DNA of 64,000 nt from Paenibacillus sinopodophylli (GCF_005930355.1 NZ_VDBO01000012.1:1-64000), one strand, 5' to 3'; positions 17,578 through 26,884 are shown, numbered from the stretch's first letter. The notes: a model not told the origin generated them from the sequence alone. Numbers and translations are program-made.

Positions 17578-17723
17578 GTCTATTCAGCCTTTCTTCCATA
17601 TATGTACGTGAATATGACAGGCATTACCAAGCATTTGTAATAAACATGAAATCTAATTTTCATCTCATTTTAATGAAGACCGCCTATAATAAAAACAACC
17701 CCCTTTTGTAATATATATAGTGA

Positions 17724-17758
17724 AGACCCACAGCACCGTATGCTGTGGGTCTCTTTTT
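17724..17758 (+). terminator. Orphan plus-strand terminator
   Basis: AGACCCACAGCA (17724-17735) pairs with TGCTGTGGGTCT (17741-17752) around a 5-base loop, followed by CTTTTT on the plus strand. All flanking genes run on the minus strand, so no known transcript uses it. A plus-strand TATAAT at 17685-17690 raises the possibility of a small RNA of about 60 bases ending here. Confidence 0.6.
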
Positions 17759-17781
17759 GCCCATTTCTATGGTTGCTGCAC

Positions 17782-17840
17782 AAAAAAAGCACTCGATTAG
17801 CGGCAGTTGCCCTTAGGCACCTCCCATTAACCGAATGCTT
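17782..17840 (-). terminator. Terminator of the DUF4153-phosphoesterase-GIY-YIG unit
   Basis: On the minus strand AGCATTCGGTTA pairs (with G-U wobbles) with TAATCGAGTGCT and is followed by seven U residues (plus-strand A-run at 17782-17788). It lies 20 bases after the GIY-YIG stop codon. Confidence 0.75.
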
Positions 17841-17859
17841 ACGTCGTTGCAGACTTCGT

Positions 17860-18222
17860 TTATTTGTAGAGCACTTTCTCCACGTTATACTTAGCTCTGC
17901 CTTTATTCAAAATGTACGTTTCGTAAATCTCCCGCTCGACTGGATCCTCATTGATGAAAACCTCGATTTTAGTCACTTCATCGCGGTAGTTTTTCATGAC
18001 CGAAACGGTATCCTCGAAATGCTTCTTAATTCTCGGTCTAAGCTTTCTCGCCTTGCCAACAAACAGAAGCTCGTCCTTCGCGTTATAGAACGTAAAGAAG
18101 CCGCCTTTATCGCGCGGGATTTGGATAAAATCCGTAAATCCATAGATATGGCTTAGCTGGGGGTTGCTTTGTTTCGTAATGGATACATCCGGTGTTGGAA
18201 TAGTAATATTGATCACGTTCAC
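17860..18222 (-). CDS. GIY-YIG nuclease superfamily protein
   Basis: The 120-residue protein carries a single GIY-YIG-type domain: GFFTFYNAKDELLFVGKARKLRPRIKKHF matches the UvrC-type GxYxf...YvGKa.nLr.Rv..hF pattern, with a later acidic residue in PVEREIYETYILNKGRAKYNV. The first motif is FFTF rather than GIY, so nuclease activity should not be assumed. GTG 18222 follows GAGG. It is the last gene of a minus-strand series and ends at a terminator. Confidence 0.8.
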   Translation of the reverse strand: MNVINITIPTPDVSITKQSNPQLSHIYGFTDFIQIPRDKGGFFTFYNAKDELLFVGKARKLRPRIKKHFEDTVSVMKNYRDEVTKIEVFINEDPVEREIYETYILNKGRAKYNVEKVLYK

Positions 18223-18282
18223 TCACGTCCTCATTCGATATAGGACTAAATCTTAACACAACCAACCGGTTAATACTATTCC

Positions 18283-19143
18283 TTATCGCTCTGCTCTCGA
18301 AAGCTCAACAAGCACAACCTCCGGCCGGTTGAATAGCCGCTGCGGAAAAACACTGTTGCCGAGCCCGCGGCTAACGATCATCGTAGAATCGCCTGCCGTA
18401 TATTTGCCGCCGTCATATTTCGGAAGAAAGCCTTGCCCTGGCGCAATAAGACCGCCAATAAACGGCAAGCGCACCTGCCCGCCGTGGGCATGACCGGAGA
18501 AGGTCAAATCAAAGGCGTGCTGGGCATATTGCGCGAACAGCTCAGGACGATGGGATAACAGAATCGTGTAAAGCTCTTCGGCGTGGTTCACGTCTTCGAG
18601 CGCAACCGCAATATGCTCATTAATTCGGTCTACATCATTATAGGCATCATGATTAAAGGTCGGATCATCCACACCGACGATACGGATCTCCCCATCCCCG
18701 AGCTTAATCGTCTCGCTGGCGTTGCGCATCACATGGACGCCAAGCTCCCGCATCCCTTTGGCTAACGCAGGGAATCTCGAGCCCCACTCATGATTTCCTG
18801 TCACATAATACAATGGTGCGATCTCCGTCATTCTGCGCATCAGCATCAGACTGCTCTCCGCATTGTATCTCCTACTATCGACCAAATCACCTGTCATAAC
18901 AATCATATCAGGCTTTAATTGCTCCACCTTGCGCGTGATATTGCTCTGATCCTTGCCAAAGGACTTGCTGTGCAAATCCGTCAAGTGCACGATACGGTAG
19001 GATTCAAATCCGTCTGGCAATTTACCTCCGCTAAGCTTGTATTTCGTAATGCCAATAGCGTTGTTCTCAAAGTAAAGAAACACAATGATAGCGGCTATGA
19101 GAATAGGAATAAGGATCCACACACGTTTTTTCGTCATATGCAT
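18283..19143 (-). CDS. Membrane-anchored metallophosphoesterase (YkuE/YaeI-like)
   Basis: A 286-residue protein with an N-terminal membrane anchor (about residues 6-25) and all calcineurin-like metal motifs: IVHLTDLHSKSFG (D, H), VMTGDLVDS (GD), YYVTGNHEWG (GNHE), LLSHRPELF (H) and FSGHAHGGQVRLP (GHAH). YkuE-type enzymes act on the outer face of the membrane, some on lipid pyrophosphate or lipid A-like substrates. ATG 19143 follows AAGGAG. It lies 17-26 bases behind a DUF4153-type membrane protein gene and is probably co-transcribed. Confidence 0.9.
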   Translation of the reverse strand: MHMTKKRVWILIPILIAAIIVFLYFENNAIGITKYKLSGGKLPDGFESYRIVHLTDLHSKSFGKDQSNITRKVEQLKPDMIVMTGDLVDSRRYNAESSLMLMRRMTEIAPLYYVTGNHEWGSRFPALAKGMRELGVHVMRNASETIKLGDGEIRIVGVDDPTFNHDAYNDVDRINEHIAVALEDVNHAEELYTILLSHRPELFAQYAQHAFDLTFSGHAHGGQVRLPFIGGLIAPGQGFLPKYDGGKYTAGDSTMIVSRGLGNSVFPQRLFNRPEVVLVELSRAER

Positions 19144-19169
19144 CACTACCACGCTCCTTGTTCATTCAT

Positions 19170-20669
19170 CTATTTCGCCCGCTGCTTGGATAAACTCCAT
19201 GACTGCCATTTGCTATGCCGCTCTGACTTCTCTTGCAGCTTCTCGATAACGACATCAAGCTGCTGCAGCTTCGGCTGCTCTGCTTGCAGCTTGCGAAGCG
19301 CGGGCACCGCATCTGTCGATAACGTGCTCAAGTAATCCAAATCAATGCTGCCTGTGCGTTCATAACGCTCACCGTTATTTACAGCGATTCGAGCATCCAA
19401 ATTAGCAAAATTCATAATAACGAAAGCCATGATTGATACGCAGATATAGACCTTGCCCATCGAGAAATGCTCTTTCCATATTCTAATCAGCGCAATGACA
19501 AGCAGTACCGCCAAATAAAGCATAAAACCATGTACAAGCAATCTCGTCTGCGTAAAGCCGTAAGCCTCTTCATACAAGGAAAGTCTGCTGTAAGCCGATA
19601 CGAGCATCACAATCGTGCAGCTGATCAGTACGGTGAGTGAAAGCTTTCGCACCCATTCCGCAGCCGCGCCTGCCCGCCGTATGAGATGAAGCCCGCACAT
19701 GAGCAGAATAAGATTGATAAGAGCTACCATGATAAGCTCCGCGAAACCCCTGCGCGCATACTCGGCATAAGCAGAGCCCTCCGGCAGCAAGCCGTTCGCA
19801 GCCCCGAATAAATAAGAGAACTGAATGGCAACAAACAGAACGTACACCAGATTTATACTGACCAGAAGGGTACTAGCCGTGATTGGATCTACTTCAAAAC
19901 GACCACCAGATTTAAGCACTGCTTCCTTAGGCTTCATAATCTCTTGATCAGTGGTATCGACTGCCTTATTGAAAAGCAGGCCCCATATATAGCAGAAAGC
20001 ATAGAAGAAGAAAAAAGCAGCAACAATTAGACGCCAAAGCCCATTCCCCAGCGAAAACTTAGTCATGATCTCAGGAATCTCCTGCAGCCAAGATAAGAAG
20101 ATTTGATCCGCTGAAGCGAGCAATGATATGACAACGATCAGAATCGGCGCCGCCAGCAGCAATCCCATTACAACTCTGCCAAGCTTGCTCCTTGTCTTCT
20201 TCTCGCCCTCTCCCCGCCACCTGTCATTCAGAATACTAAAGGGAACCTTCACAAACGCAAACGGCTTAATGAGTGCTAGAAATAACAGCTCCGTATAAAA
20301 TATCCCCCTATACCAAGGCTTGATGGTGCTGCTTGTCAAAAGCGCCGTCTGAGCAACAATCAAAGCAAATAGCGCAAACAAATTAAGCTGCCTGAACAAC
20401 AGGTTATTGTAGATCGCATAGGTCAACGTCAATAAAATGATTGGGATGAACAGCAGCATGCCTGAGCTAGCCTGCCCCTCCCACTTCTCGAAGCCGCCCA
20501 TACGGCCCTTAATCGAATAGAAGAACAAACCATAAAAGCCGCAGACAAACACAACAGCCGAAATGCCTGCCGCCGCTCCAACAAATAAATATTGGCTCAT
20601 TAGACCGAACAAGAGGGCAAGTATTAGCATTTTATCATACCTTTTTTGCCATGGCGCCGGATCTCTCAT
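19170..20669 (-). CDS. DUF4153/DUF4173 family polytopic membrane protein
   Basis: The 499-residue protein has roughly eleven to twelve hydrophobic segments and a hydrophilic C-terminal domain (DLDYLSTLSTDAVPALRKLQ...EKLQEKSERHSKWQSWSL). The pattern, including ARIAVNNGERY...GSIDLDYLSTLS near the end, matches the DUF4153 (formerly DUF4173) family of Firmicutes. Function is unknown. ATG 20669 follows GGAGAG. It is the first gene of a unit with the metallophosphoesterase and probably the GIY-YIG gene. Confidence 0.8.
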   Translation of the reverse strand: MRDPAPWQKRYDKMLILALLFGLMSQYLFVGAAAGISAVVFVCGFYGLFFYSIKGRMGGFEKWEGQASSGMLLFIPIILLTLTYAIYNNLLFRQLNLFALFALIVAQTALLTSSTIKPWYRGIFYTELLFLALIKPFAFVKVPFSILNDRWRGEGEKKTRSKLGRVVMGLLLAAPILIVVISLLASADQIFLSWLQEIPEIMTKFSLGNGLWRLIVAAFFFFYAFCYIWGLLFNKAVDTTDQEIMKPKEAVLKSGGRFEVDPITASTLLVSINLVYVLFVAIQFSYLFGAANGLLPEGSAYAEYARRGFAELIMVALINLILLMCGLHLIRRAGAAAEWVRKLSLTVLISCTIVMLVSAYSRLSLYEEAYGFTQTRLLVHGFMLYLAVLLVIALIRIWKEHFSMGKVYICVSIMAFVIMNFANLDARIAVNNGERYERTGSIDLDYLSTLSTDAVPALRKLQAEQPKLQQLDVVIEKLQEKSERHSKWQSWSLSKQRAK

Positions 20670-20793
20670 GTGACACTCTCCATTTTCAAACTCAATTTGT
20701 TAATTTACTCCTTTTATTGTAACCTAGAAAACAAGAACAAAAAGTGTAAGTTATAACTGGAAAATTTCTTATTTTGAGGCGGGAGTCTTTTGC

Positions 20794-22581
20794 ATGAAAA
20801 TACGCAGACATTATTTGACGATAAGACGTTCTTATCCGAATATACAAGAGCATTCGCCCTTCGAGGTCACCACGCAGGAGCTTGCAAATTTGCTTGAATG
20901 CACACATCGCAATATGGTACTCCTTCTGAAGCGAATGCAGCAGGAGGAATGGCTAGTGTGGGAGCCCAAGCGAGGACGCGGCAACCGCTCCGCGCTCACC
21001 TTCCTCATGAGCAAGGAAGAGGTCGCCCTGCTCGAGGCTCAGGAGATGATGCACAAACAGGATCTGCACGCAGCGCTTGAGCTGCTGCAACAAATAGATG
21101 ATTCCCCGATCGTACGCGACCAGTTCCAAGAGTGGCTTTCCGGGCAATTTGGCTTTCACTCTGAAGTACAAGGTAAGCGCCGTACGGATATTTTGCGATT
21201 TCCACTGCCGCAAACGATTTATTCACTTGATCCGGCGGCTATTCACTATACGGGCGAGTCTCACCTCGTTTACCAGCTCTTCGACGGGCTTGTCCGCATC
21301 GATCCGCGGGGAGAGCAGATTCTGCCGCATCTCGCGCATGCTTGGGAGGTAGACACCTCGCGAACAAGGTGGACGTTCTATCTACGCAAGGGTATACTGT
21401 TCCACCACGGAAGGGAGCTCGACTCCTCGGACGTCAAATTTTCGCTGGAGCGTCTCAAACAGCTTGCGCCGCTCGGACTGTATAGCTGGGTGTATTCCGC
21501 TATCGTCGCGATGGATACACCAGATGATACGACCATTCGTATCCAGCTAGCCCAGCCAAACGAGGCTTTCCTTGCTTTCCTCGCAACGAACCGCGCCTCC
21601 ATCGTTCCACAGGATGCCTGCATCGCATCAGGCGAGCATTTCGGCAGCAAGCCCATAGGCACCGGTCCTTTCCGACTCACCGGCAATGAACAAGGGGTTT
21701 GGATTCTAGAAGCGTTCGCCGCTTATTTCCAAGGGAGAGCTTTCCTTGACCGAGTGGAGATATGGACGGTTGCAGAGGAGGCCACACGCGAGAACCAAGC
21801 AGAGCTGCAATCGTTCCAGATTATGCATAACGCGCGGCTCTCTGATATGGCAGCCGAACGCTGGCAGCAGGTTAGACAATCCGGAATGACTTGCAAATTC
21901 ATTACAGTGAACGAGCAGAAGGACGGCTTGCTGGCAAACCCCGCTATTCTTGCACAGGTGAACCGTGCTATTGAAAGAAGCGAGCTGCTAAAGCTGTTAT
22001 CAGGGGACGTGATCGAGGGAGTGAACAGCTTCTGGCCAGAATGGACAGAAGACTTGCAGAGCGTGCCTATGGCAGCGGACTTTGAATCCATTAAACAAGG
22101 CTTGGCAGACTCTGGCTATCAAGGGGAAGCACTTGTGCTCGCCACGATTCCGCAGTATGCCGCGGATGCAGAGATGATTCGTCAGGTGTGTGCGCGGTCG
22201 GGCATCCCGCTTACGATCAGCCTCATACCTGCTGAGCAGTTCAAGGGCTCCGCAAGGATGTCAGCCGACCTGCTGCTCTTCGCCGTCATGCTGGATGAGC
22301 ATCGCGAACTCAGACTGATTGACCTGTACAAAAGCATGCAGCAGCATGCGCTGCCAAATGTACATGACAAGCTGGAGCAAGGTATTCGCGCGATCCTGAG
22401 CGAGCCTGACCGAATGCGACGGACAGCTACCTTCATCGACATTGAGGAGCAGCTCAAAACGAGGAACAGCCTGTTGTTCCTCTACCGAAAACATTTGAAA
22501 ACCGCTTTCCATCCTTCCGTGCGCGGCATCTCTCTTGAATCACTCGGATGGGTTCGATTTCGCGATATTTGGTTCACCTAG
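20794..22581 (+). CDS. SgrR-like regulator: winged helix fused to a peptide/nickel-type solute-binding domain
   Basis: The 595-residue protein has no signal peptide. It starts with an SgrR-type winged helix (TTQELANLLECTHRNMVLLLKRMQQEEWLVWEPKRGRGNRS), followed from about residue 130 by an SBP_bac_5 domain (LVYQLFDGLVRIDPRGEQILPHLAHAWEVD; GTGPFRLTGNEQG). Such proteins are cytoplasmic regulators that use the binding-protein fold as ligand sensor; in E. coli, SgrR responds to sugar-phosphate stress. ATG 20794 follows GGCGGGAG. Its last 42 bases overlap the end of the convergent germination gene, so no separate terminator fits. No transporter gene is adjacent to indicate the target. Confidence 0.9.
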   Translation: MKIRRHYLTIRRSYPNIQEHSPFEVTTQELANLLECTHRNMVLLLKRMQQEEWLVWEPKRGRGNRSALTFLMSKEEVALLEAQEMMHKQDLHAALELLQQIDDSPIVRDQFQEWLSGQFGFHSEVQGKRRTDILRFPLPQTIYSLDPAAIHYTGESHLVYQLFDGLVRIDPRGEQILPHLAHAWEVDTSRTRWTFYLRKGILFHHGRELDSSDVKFSLERLKQLAPLGLYSWVYSAIVAMDTPDDTTIRIQLAQPNEAFLAFLATNRASIVPQDACIASGEHFGSKPIGTGPFRLTGNEQGVWILEAFAAYFQGRAFLDRVEIWTVAEEATRENQAELQSFQIMHNARLSDMAAERWQQVRQSGMTCKFITVNEQKDGLLANPAILAQVNRAIERSELLKLLSGDVIEGVNSFWPEWTEDLQSVPMAADFESIKQGLADSGYQGEALVLATIPQYAADAEMIRQVCARSGIPLTISLIPAEQFKGSARMSADLLLFAVMLDEHRELRLIDLYKSMQQHALPNVHDKLEQGIRAILSEPDRMRRTATFIDIEEQLKTRNSLLFLYRKHLKTAFHPSVRGISLESLGWVRFRDIWFT

Positions 22582-23676
22582 CGGCTTTGTGCGCGGCTTC
22601 CTAATTAGGGAGAGGAGCAGTACCAGCAGCAGTGGAATCATAAATGCCGTAAACGACCAAACAGGGTGTACAGTCGAGACGATTCGGCCCCAATCCGTCG
22701 CGCTGTCCACACTGACCAGTCCCATTAGAAAACCCATTAACGCGAGCGGCATGACGAGAGCGCGGCTGTTCTTCATGCCGAATACTTGACTAACAAACAG
22801 ATTAAGCACATACAGCGTGATAGATGTTTTCATGTACGAACCAAGAATTAAAGACATGCCGATAATTGACTCAATTCGCTGCACGATTTCCTCAAATTCC
22901 ACGATACGCGCCAAAGAAAATAAAACATACGGCATTTCACCAGCGAAGCTTCCAAAAATCATAATGGCACAAACACAGGATACGCAGAGCACGATGATAT
23001 TAATACACAGCGCAGCCACCATCGTCTTAGACAGCTTGTTTGCCGATTCCTTGTTAACGAACGGCAGCAGCATCGTGAATAAGAAAACCTCCACATAAGG
23101 AAAACCGAAGGTGAAATAGGCGCCGTGCAGCACTGGTTTAATGCCCTTCGGCATAATGGGGAGCAGCTGTGTCGGATCATAATCCGGTAGAGCAATGAGT
23201 AGAACCAGAAGAATACATCCTGTTGTCAGAATCATCGTTAAAGTGAACATCCGTGCCATAACCTCCAGCCCGGCTCGTACAGTAACGGCCGACACTGCGA
23301 AGATTAGAAAGGTAAACGCATAGATCGGCGATTCCCGCAGCATGGAGCTTACCATAAACAGTCCGACATCATTGACGATACCTGACTGCATTTGGAGTAG
23401 AAAGGATATCGTAATCAAACAAAACAAAGCAGTGAGCGTTGAGCCCATTAATTGACGGCTATATTCTACGAATGATAAACCCGGATAGCGCTTGTTCAAA
23501 TACAGAATGCTGGCCAGAACCAAGAGACCTAACGCTCCTGAGACAAGCAAAGAGAGCCAAGCCCCGTTGTACGCCTTACTAATGAGCGGACCAGGAATAT
23601 TAATAATTGAAGAGCCTGTCATGAACACAAAAAACAATATGCCCATCTGGTAGGCACTTACCGTTTGCTTCTCTAT
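22540..23676 (-). CDS. GerAB-type spore germination permease (GerKB-like), probable ATA start
   Basis: The B subunit of a GerA-family nutrient receptor is an APC-superfamily transporter of the inner spore membrane with about ten TM helices. The first ATG (23646) gives 368 residues but begins inside TM1 and has no ribosome binding site. Ten codons upstream an in-frame ATA (23676) has AAGGAGG at ideal distance (8 bases after GGAGG) and adds EKQTVSAYQ, the kind of N-terminus usual for GerB proteins (M-E-K-x-x-x-S-x-x-Q). ATA initiation, or a mutated ATG, is therefore likely. It is the last gene of the germination operon, and its 3' end overlaps the convergent SgrR-like gene by 42 bases. Confidence 0.9.
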   Translation of the reverse strand: MEKQTVSAYQMGILFFVFMTGSSIINIPGPLISKAYNGAWLSLLVSGALGLLVLASILYLNKRYPGLSFVEYSRQLMGSTLTALFCLITISFLLQMQSGIVNDVGLFMVSSMLRESPIYAFTFLIFAVSAVTVRAGLEVMARMFTLTMILTTGCILLVLLIALPDYDPTQLLPIMPKGIKPVLHGAYFTFGFPYVEVFLFTMLLPFVNKESANKLSKTMVAALCINIIVLCVSCVCAIMIFGSFAGEMPYVLFSLARIVEFEEIVQRIESIIGMSLILGSYMKTSITLYVLNLFVSQVFGMKNSRALVMPLALMGFLMGLVSVDSATDWGRIVSTVHPVWSFTAFMIPLLLVLLLSLIRKPRTKPLGEPNIAKSNPSE

Positions 23677-23715
23677 GCTGCTCCCCTCCTTATCCGCTGC
23701 CCTGCTTTAAGCATT

Positions 23716-23949
23716 CTATTTCAAGTAATCGTCTATCGCCTTGGATACGTCTCCAAAAACAGGTGTAATTAGATCAATAATATCGAACCAGTCCTTGTTG
23801 TTGACATAGTCGATCCCCATGTACAGACAGATGAAGTAAAGTCCGGCATACAGCGCCTTCTCACGCTTCGTAAGCTTATCTATGGTCAACCAGTCATACA
23901 GCAATATGCCGCCAAAAGCAGCAGCCATAACCATAATCTGCTCACCCAT
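23716..23949 (-). CDS. Small two-helix membrane protein of the germination operon (D-type subunit)
   Basis: The 77-residue protein has two hydrophobic stretches (about residues 5-20 and 32-48) and an acidic tail (DLITPVFGDVSKAIDDYLK). Small two-TM proteins of 70-80 residues encoded within or next to ger operons are known in Bacillus as D genes and modulate germinant-receptor function. Position between the C and B subunit genes fits this class. AAGGAG lies about 12 bases before ATG 23949. Confidence 0.75.
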   Translation of the reverse strand: MGEQIMVMAAAFGGILLYDWLTIDKLTKREKALYAGLYFICLYMGIDYVNNKDWFDIIDLITPVFGDVSKAIDDYLK

Positions 23950-23971
23950 AAGCGGATCACATCTCCTTGGC

Positions 23972-25225
23972 TTAACCAGCGGGCTTGCTCGATATCGTTC
24001 CGCTTGTCACAAGCCTTAGCTTTATCTTTATGTTAAATGTAATTTGGGCAAATCGATCGTCCCAATCTTCTTTCAATTGCTCCCATTTCCGGGGATTCGA
24101 ACGATAAATTTCGTCCGCTACGCCAATGACGTCCATTTGGCTCGCCTGAAGGAATTTAATCGTACTTCTAAGCTGCCGCAATATCTCAGCCTCTACTTGT
24201 TTAATAAACTGTTCTTCGACTTCTGTAGACGTAATATTCGTGCATTTCAACTCGCCGATAGCTATATCTCCTTCCATCTGGATGTTCACGGCAATTTGCT
24301 CCCGCTTGATAACCGGCTTCTTTTTCACCTTGAACGTTAAAATCTCGGCCGTTTCGTTCTCGCCGTTCCCAGAGGGACACTTAACCTCAACCACGCCAGA
24401 GCGGTAAACATTGCGGAGCATAAGCAGTCCTTCCACCTTAGAAGCAGGAATGACTACCTTCATTTTCCCTTTTTTCACAAGAGCAAGACCGGCTGCTGAG
24501 AAAACCTCCTTACTATCGTCTTCCCCATATACATAGGCAACCAGAGCGTCACCACTCGCACTCTTTAGCTGAAGCATCAAATCCAGCAGTGTATTGTCTA
24601 TTGTTTTGGCAGAGGTGTGGTACGAAGATTCCTTCACCCGCAAAAACTGCTGTGCTGTGGTCTGCTCAATTAAAGGCTTCTTCAAAAACATCTTTTCGGC
24701 ATTCCCTTTCGAGATCATAAGCGATACACTACTCCTTGGTTCATGATCCCGATAAAACAAATCAAGCAAGTGGCCGAGATCATTCGACCTTGCCAGCTTC
24801 TCTCCAACGATAATGACACGCAAATGACTCCATTGTGCTTTTCTGCCAAGGTGGATGGGAATGTCACGAATCGCCTCCATCACCGATTGGTCATGTGTCT
24901 TTATATTGATGCTCGAAGCGGTGGTTGTAGCCGTTGTAAGCGCCTGAGCGAACGTTGGCCGATAAATTTGTGTTAATAGTTCAATATCTCCGTTCTTCGC
25001 TAGGTCTATGGCAACACCCATCACGAAGCCGCGCTCGGTCAGCTCGAACTTGCTCCAGCAGCCTGAGAGCGGAAGCAGACTGCAGAGTATCAAGAGGCAA
25101 ACTGTCCATTTCTTCAAAACATAGGAAATTATATCATTTCGCCATCCTCTCTTTCTATTTCTCGGAATGAAACGCGCCGTGCCGCCAAAGGTCGACGACA
25201 GGCATTTCTTCTTATCCGGGTTCAT
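23972..25225 (-). CDS. Ger(x)C family germination lipoprotein (GerKC-like)
   Basis: The 417-residue C subunit has a lipoprotein signal with lipobox LSGC (cysteine at about residue 57), preceded by an unusually long N-terminal extension of about 36 residues (MNPDKKKCLSSTF...). The mature part has the GerAC pattern: FELTERGFVMGVAIDLAKNG, EAIRDIPIHLGRKAQWSHLRVIIVGE and the C-terminal VEAEILRQLRSTIKFLQ. The start ATG overlaps the A subunit stop (ATGA), so coupling explains the extension, as no better internal start with a ribosome binding site is visible. It is anchored to the outer face of the inner spore membrane. Confidence 0.92.
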   Translation of the reverse strand: MNPDKKKCLSSTFGGTARFIPRNRKRGWRNDIISYVLKKWTVCLLILCSLLPLSGCWSKFELTERGFVMGVAIDLAKNGDIELLTQIYRPTFAQALTTATTTASSINIKTHDQSVMEAIRDIPIHLGRKAQWSHLRVIIVGEKLARSNDLGHLLDLFYRDHEPRSSVSLMISKGNAEKMFLKKPLIEQTTAQQFLRVKESSYHTSAKTIDNTLLDLMLQLKSASGDALVAYVYGEDDSKEVFSAAGLALVKKGKMKVVIPASKVEGLLMLRNVYRSGVVEVKCPSGNGENETAEILTFKVKKKPVIKREQIAVNIQMEGDIAIGELKCTNITSTEVEEQFIKQVEAEILRQLRSTIKFLQASQMDVIGVADEIYRSNPRKWEQLKEDWDDRFAQITFNIKIKLRLVTSGTISSKPAG

Positions 25226-26808
25226 TCCTCATTCTTTCTGTTAACTAGCCGTTTATGGTTATGAAGATTACGGGGATTACGCAGCATCGTCTTGAGCGGC
25301 ACTCTTATAATGACATCCCTCAGCTCAGTCAAGCGGAACGGAGCAAGCGGAGCGAGGTACGGTTGACCCAGCGAGCGCAGCTTGCACAAATGCAGCAGAA
25401 TGAGAATTAAGCAGATCATCATGCCGAAGCCTCCTAGAATGGCCGCGCTTATCATTAACGGAAAACGCAATATCCGCAGTGAAATCGCAATGTTGTACTG
25501 CGGAATGGTGAAGGAAGCAATCCCTGTCAAGGCAACGACAATGACCATAATCGGCGATGCTATACCTGCGCTGATCGCGGCATCTCCTATGACCAGCGCC
25601 CCAACAATGCTTACGGCAGAGCCTACCGGCCGGGGCAGCCTGACGCCAGCCTCCCTCATCAGCTCGAAAAAAAACTCCATCAGCAGCGCTTCAAAAAAGG
25701 CAGGCAGCGGTATGCCCTCACGCGCATTAAGAATAGCCAGCAGCAGTACAGTCGGGATAAGCTCTGGATGAAAGGTCGAAAGTGCGATGTATGCACTAGG
25801 CAGCATTAATGCAATCATGAAGGCAATAATGCGCAGCCATCGTACCAATGTTGATATAATCGTTCGCTGATAATAGTCCTCGCTGGATTGAAAAAACTCA
25901 GTAAACAACCCTGGACATAATAAAATGCCGCCAGTTCCTTGAGCAAGTACAGCAATTTTCCCGTCCAGCAGCGCTGCCACTGCCATATCCGTCCTTTCCG
26001 TATACCGATGCTGTGGGAACGGTGAATACGTAGAGTCTTCGATTAACTGTTCGATATAGGCCGTTTCGAGTACTTCGACCTCCTTGACCTGCTCGATTCG
26101 TTTTTTAAACTCTGCGAGCAATTCACGATCGACCTTATCTTCAACATAGCCATATACGATCGTCGTCTTCGTCTCGCCCCCGGCTGTAATCATCTCCAGC
26201 TTGAACTTGGGCGTTTTGAGCCGAAGTCGCAGTAACCCTAGATTTTTCTGAAGGTTTTCTACCGTACTCTCCCTTGGTCCTTGTACGACTGATTCATTAA
26301 CCGACTCATTAACCTGCCGTGTCTCAACAGACTCCGCTTTGTAGCAGAGCGCCTTATTCCATTGATCAAATAGGATAACAAGGCGGCCATTTGATATTTC
26401 TTTGATGAGAATTTCCAAATCATCACATAACGTTGCTTTTTTGGCTGATACCCCGTCATGCTCAAAAAATGCTTTTATATCCTGCGGTGTAACGTTCATG
26501 CCCGGACCAATCTCGTGTGTCGTAAGATCCTGAAGCGAAATTTTCATGTAATTAACAGTATCTTCCTGAACAAGAGAATCGTAATACACCGAACATGCCG
26601 AATACTTCAGCTCAGGACCATAATGCCAATGTCTAAACACAATATCCGAGCTTTTATCGAATGTCTCTTCTAGAAACGCTATATTATCTTGCAACTGCTC
26701 GAGGAGCGGTTTTTCCAACTGACCTGTCGATTGATCCGTGCTTGTTTTCACTGTACCGCTTGATTCTGTCGAACTGGCTTGCGTTGTTCCGGGGGAATTG
26801 TTCGTCAT
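25222..26808 (-). CDS. GerA family spore germination protein, A subunit (GerKA-like)
   Basis: The 528-residue protein has a hydrophilic N-terminal half (Ser/Thr-rich start, then LQDNIAFLEETFDKSSDIVFRHW) and a C-terminal half with about five membrane segments, including the conserved AYIALSTFHPELIPTVLLLAI and EGIPLPAFFEALLMEFFFELMREAGVRLP motifs. It is the A subunit of an oligomeric nutrient-gated channel that triggers ion release from the spore. ATG 26808 with AAGGTGG upstream is preferred over TTG 26829. It is the first gene of the A-C-D-B operon. Confidence 0.94.
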   Translation of the reverse strand: MTNNSPGTTQASSTESSGTVKTSTDQSTGQLEKPLLEQLQDNIAFLEETFDKSSDIVFRHWHYGPELKYSACSVYYDSLVQEDTVNYMKISLQDLTTHEIGPGMNVTPQDIKAFFEHDGVSAKKATLCDDLEILIKEISNGRLVILFDQWNKALCYKAESVETRQVNESVNESVVQGPRESTVENLQKNLGLLRLRLKTPKFKLEMITAGGETKTTIVYGYVEDKVDRELLAEFKKRIEQVKEVEVLETAYIEQLIEDSTYSPFPQHRYTERTDMAVAALLDGKIAVLAQGTGGILLCPGLFTEFFQSSEDYYQRTIISTLVRWLRIIAFMIALMLPSAYIALSTFHPELIPTVLLLAILNAREGIPLPAFFEALLMEFFFELMREAGVRLPRPVGSAVSIVGALVIGDAAISAGIASPIMVIVVALTGIASFTIPQYNIAISLRILRFPLMISAAILGGFGMMICLILILLHLCKLRSLGQPYLAPLAPFRLTELRDVIIRVPLKTMLRNPRNLHNHKRLVNRKNEE

Positions 26809-26884
26809 GATGTAACCACCTTGATTCAATTAATTCCATTATTCCCCTTCATCTGTGAGGTATACAGCTTTATGCTTAGATATG

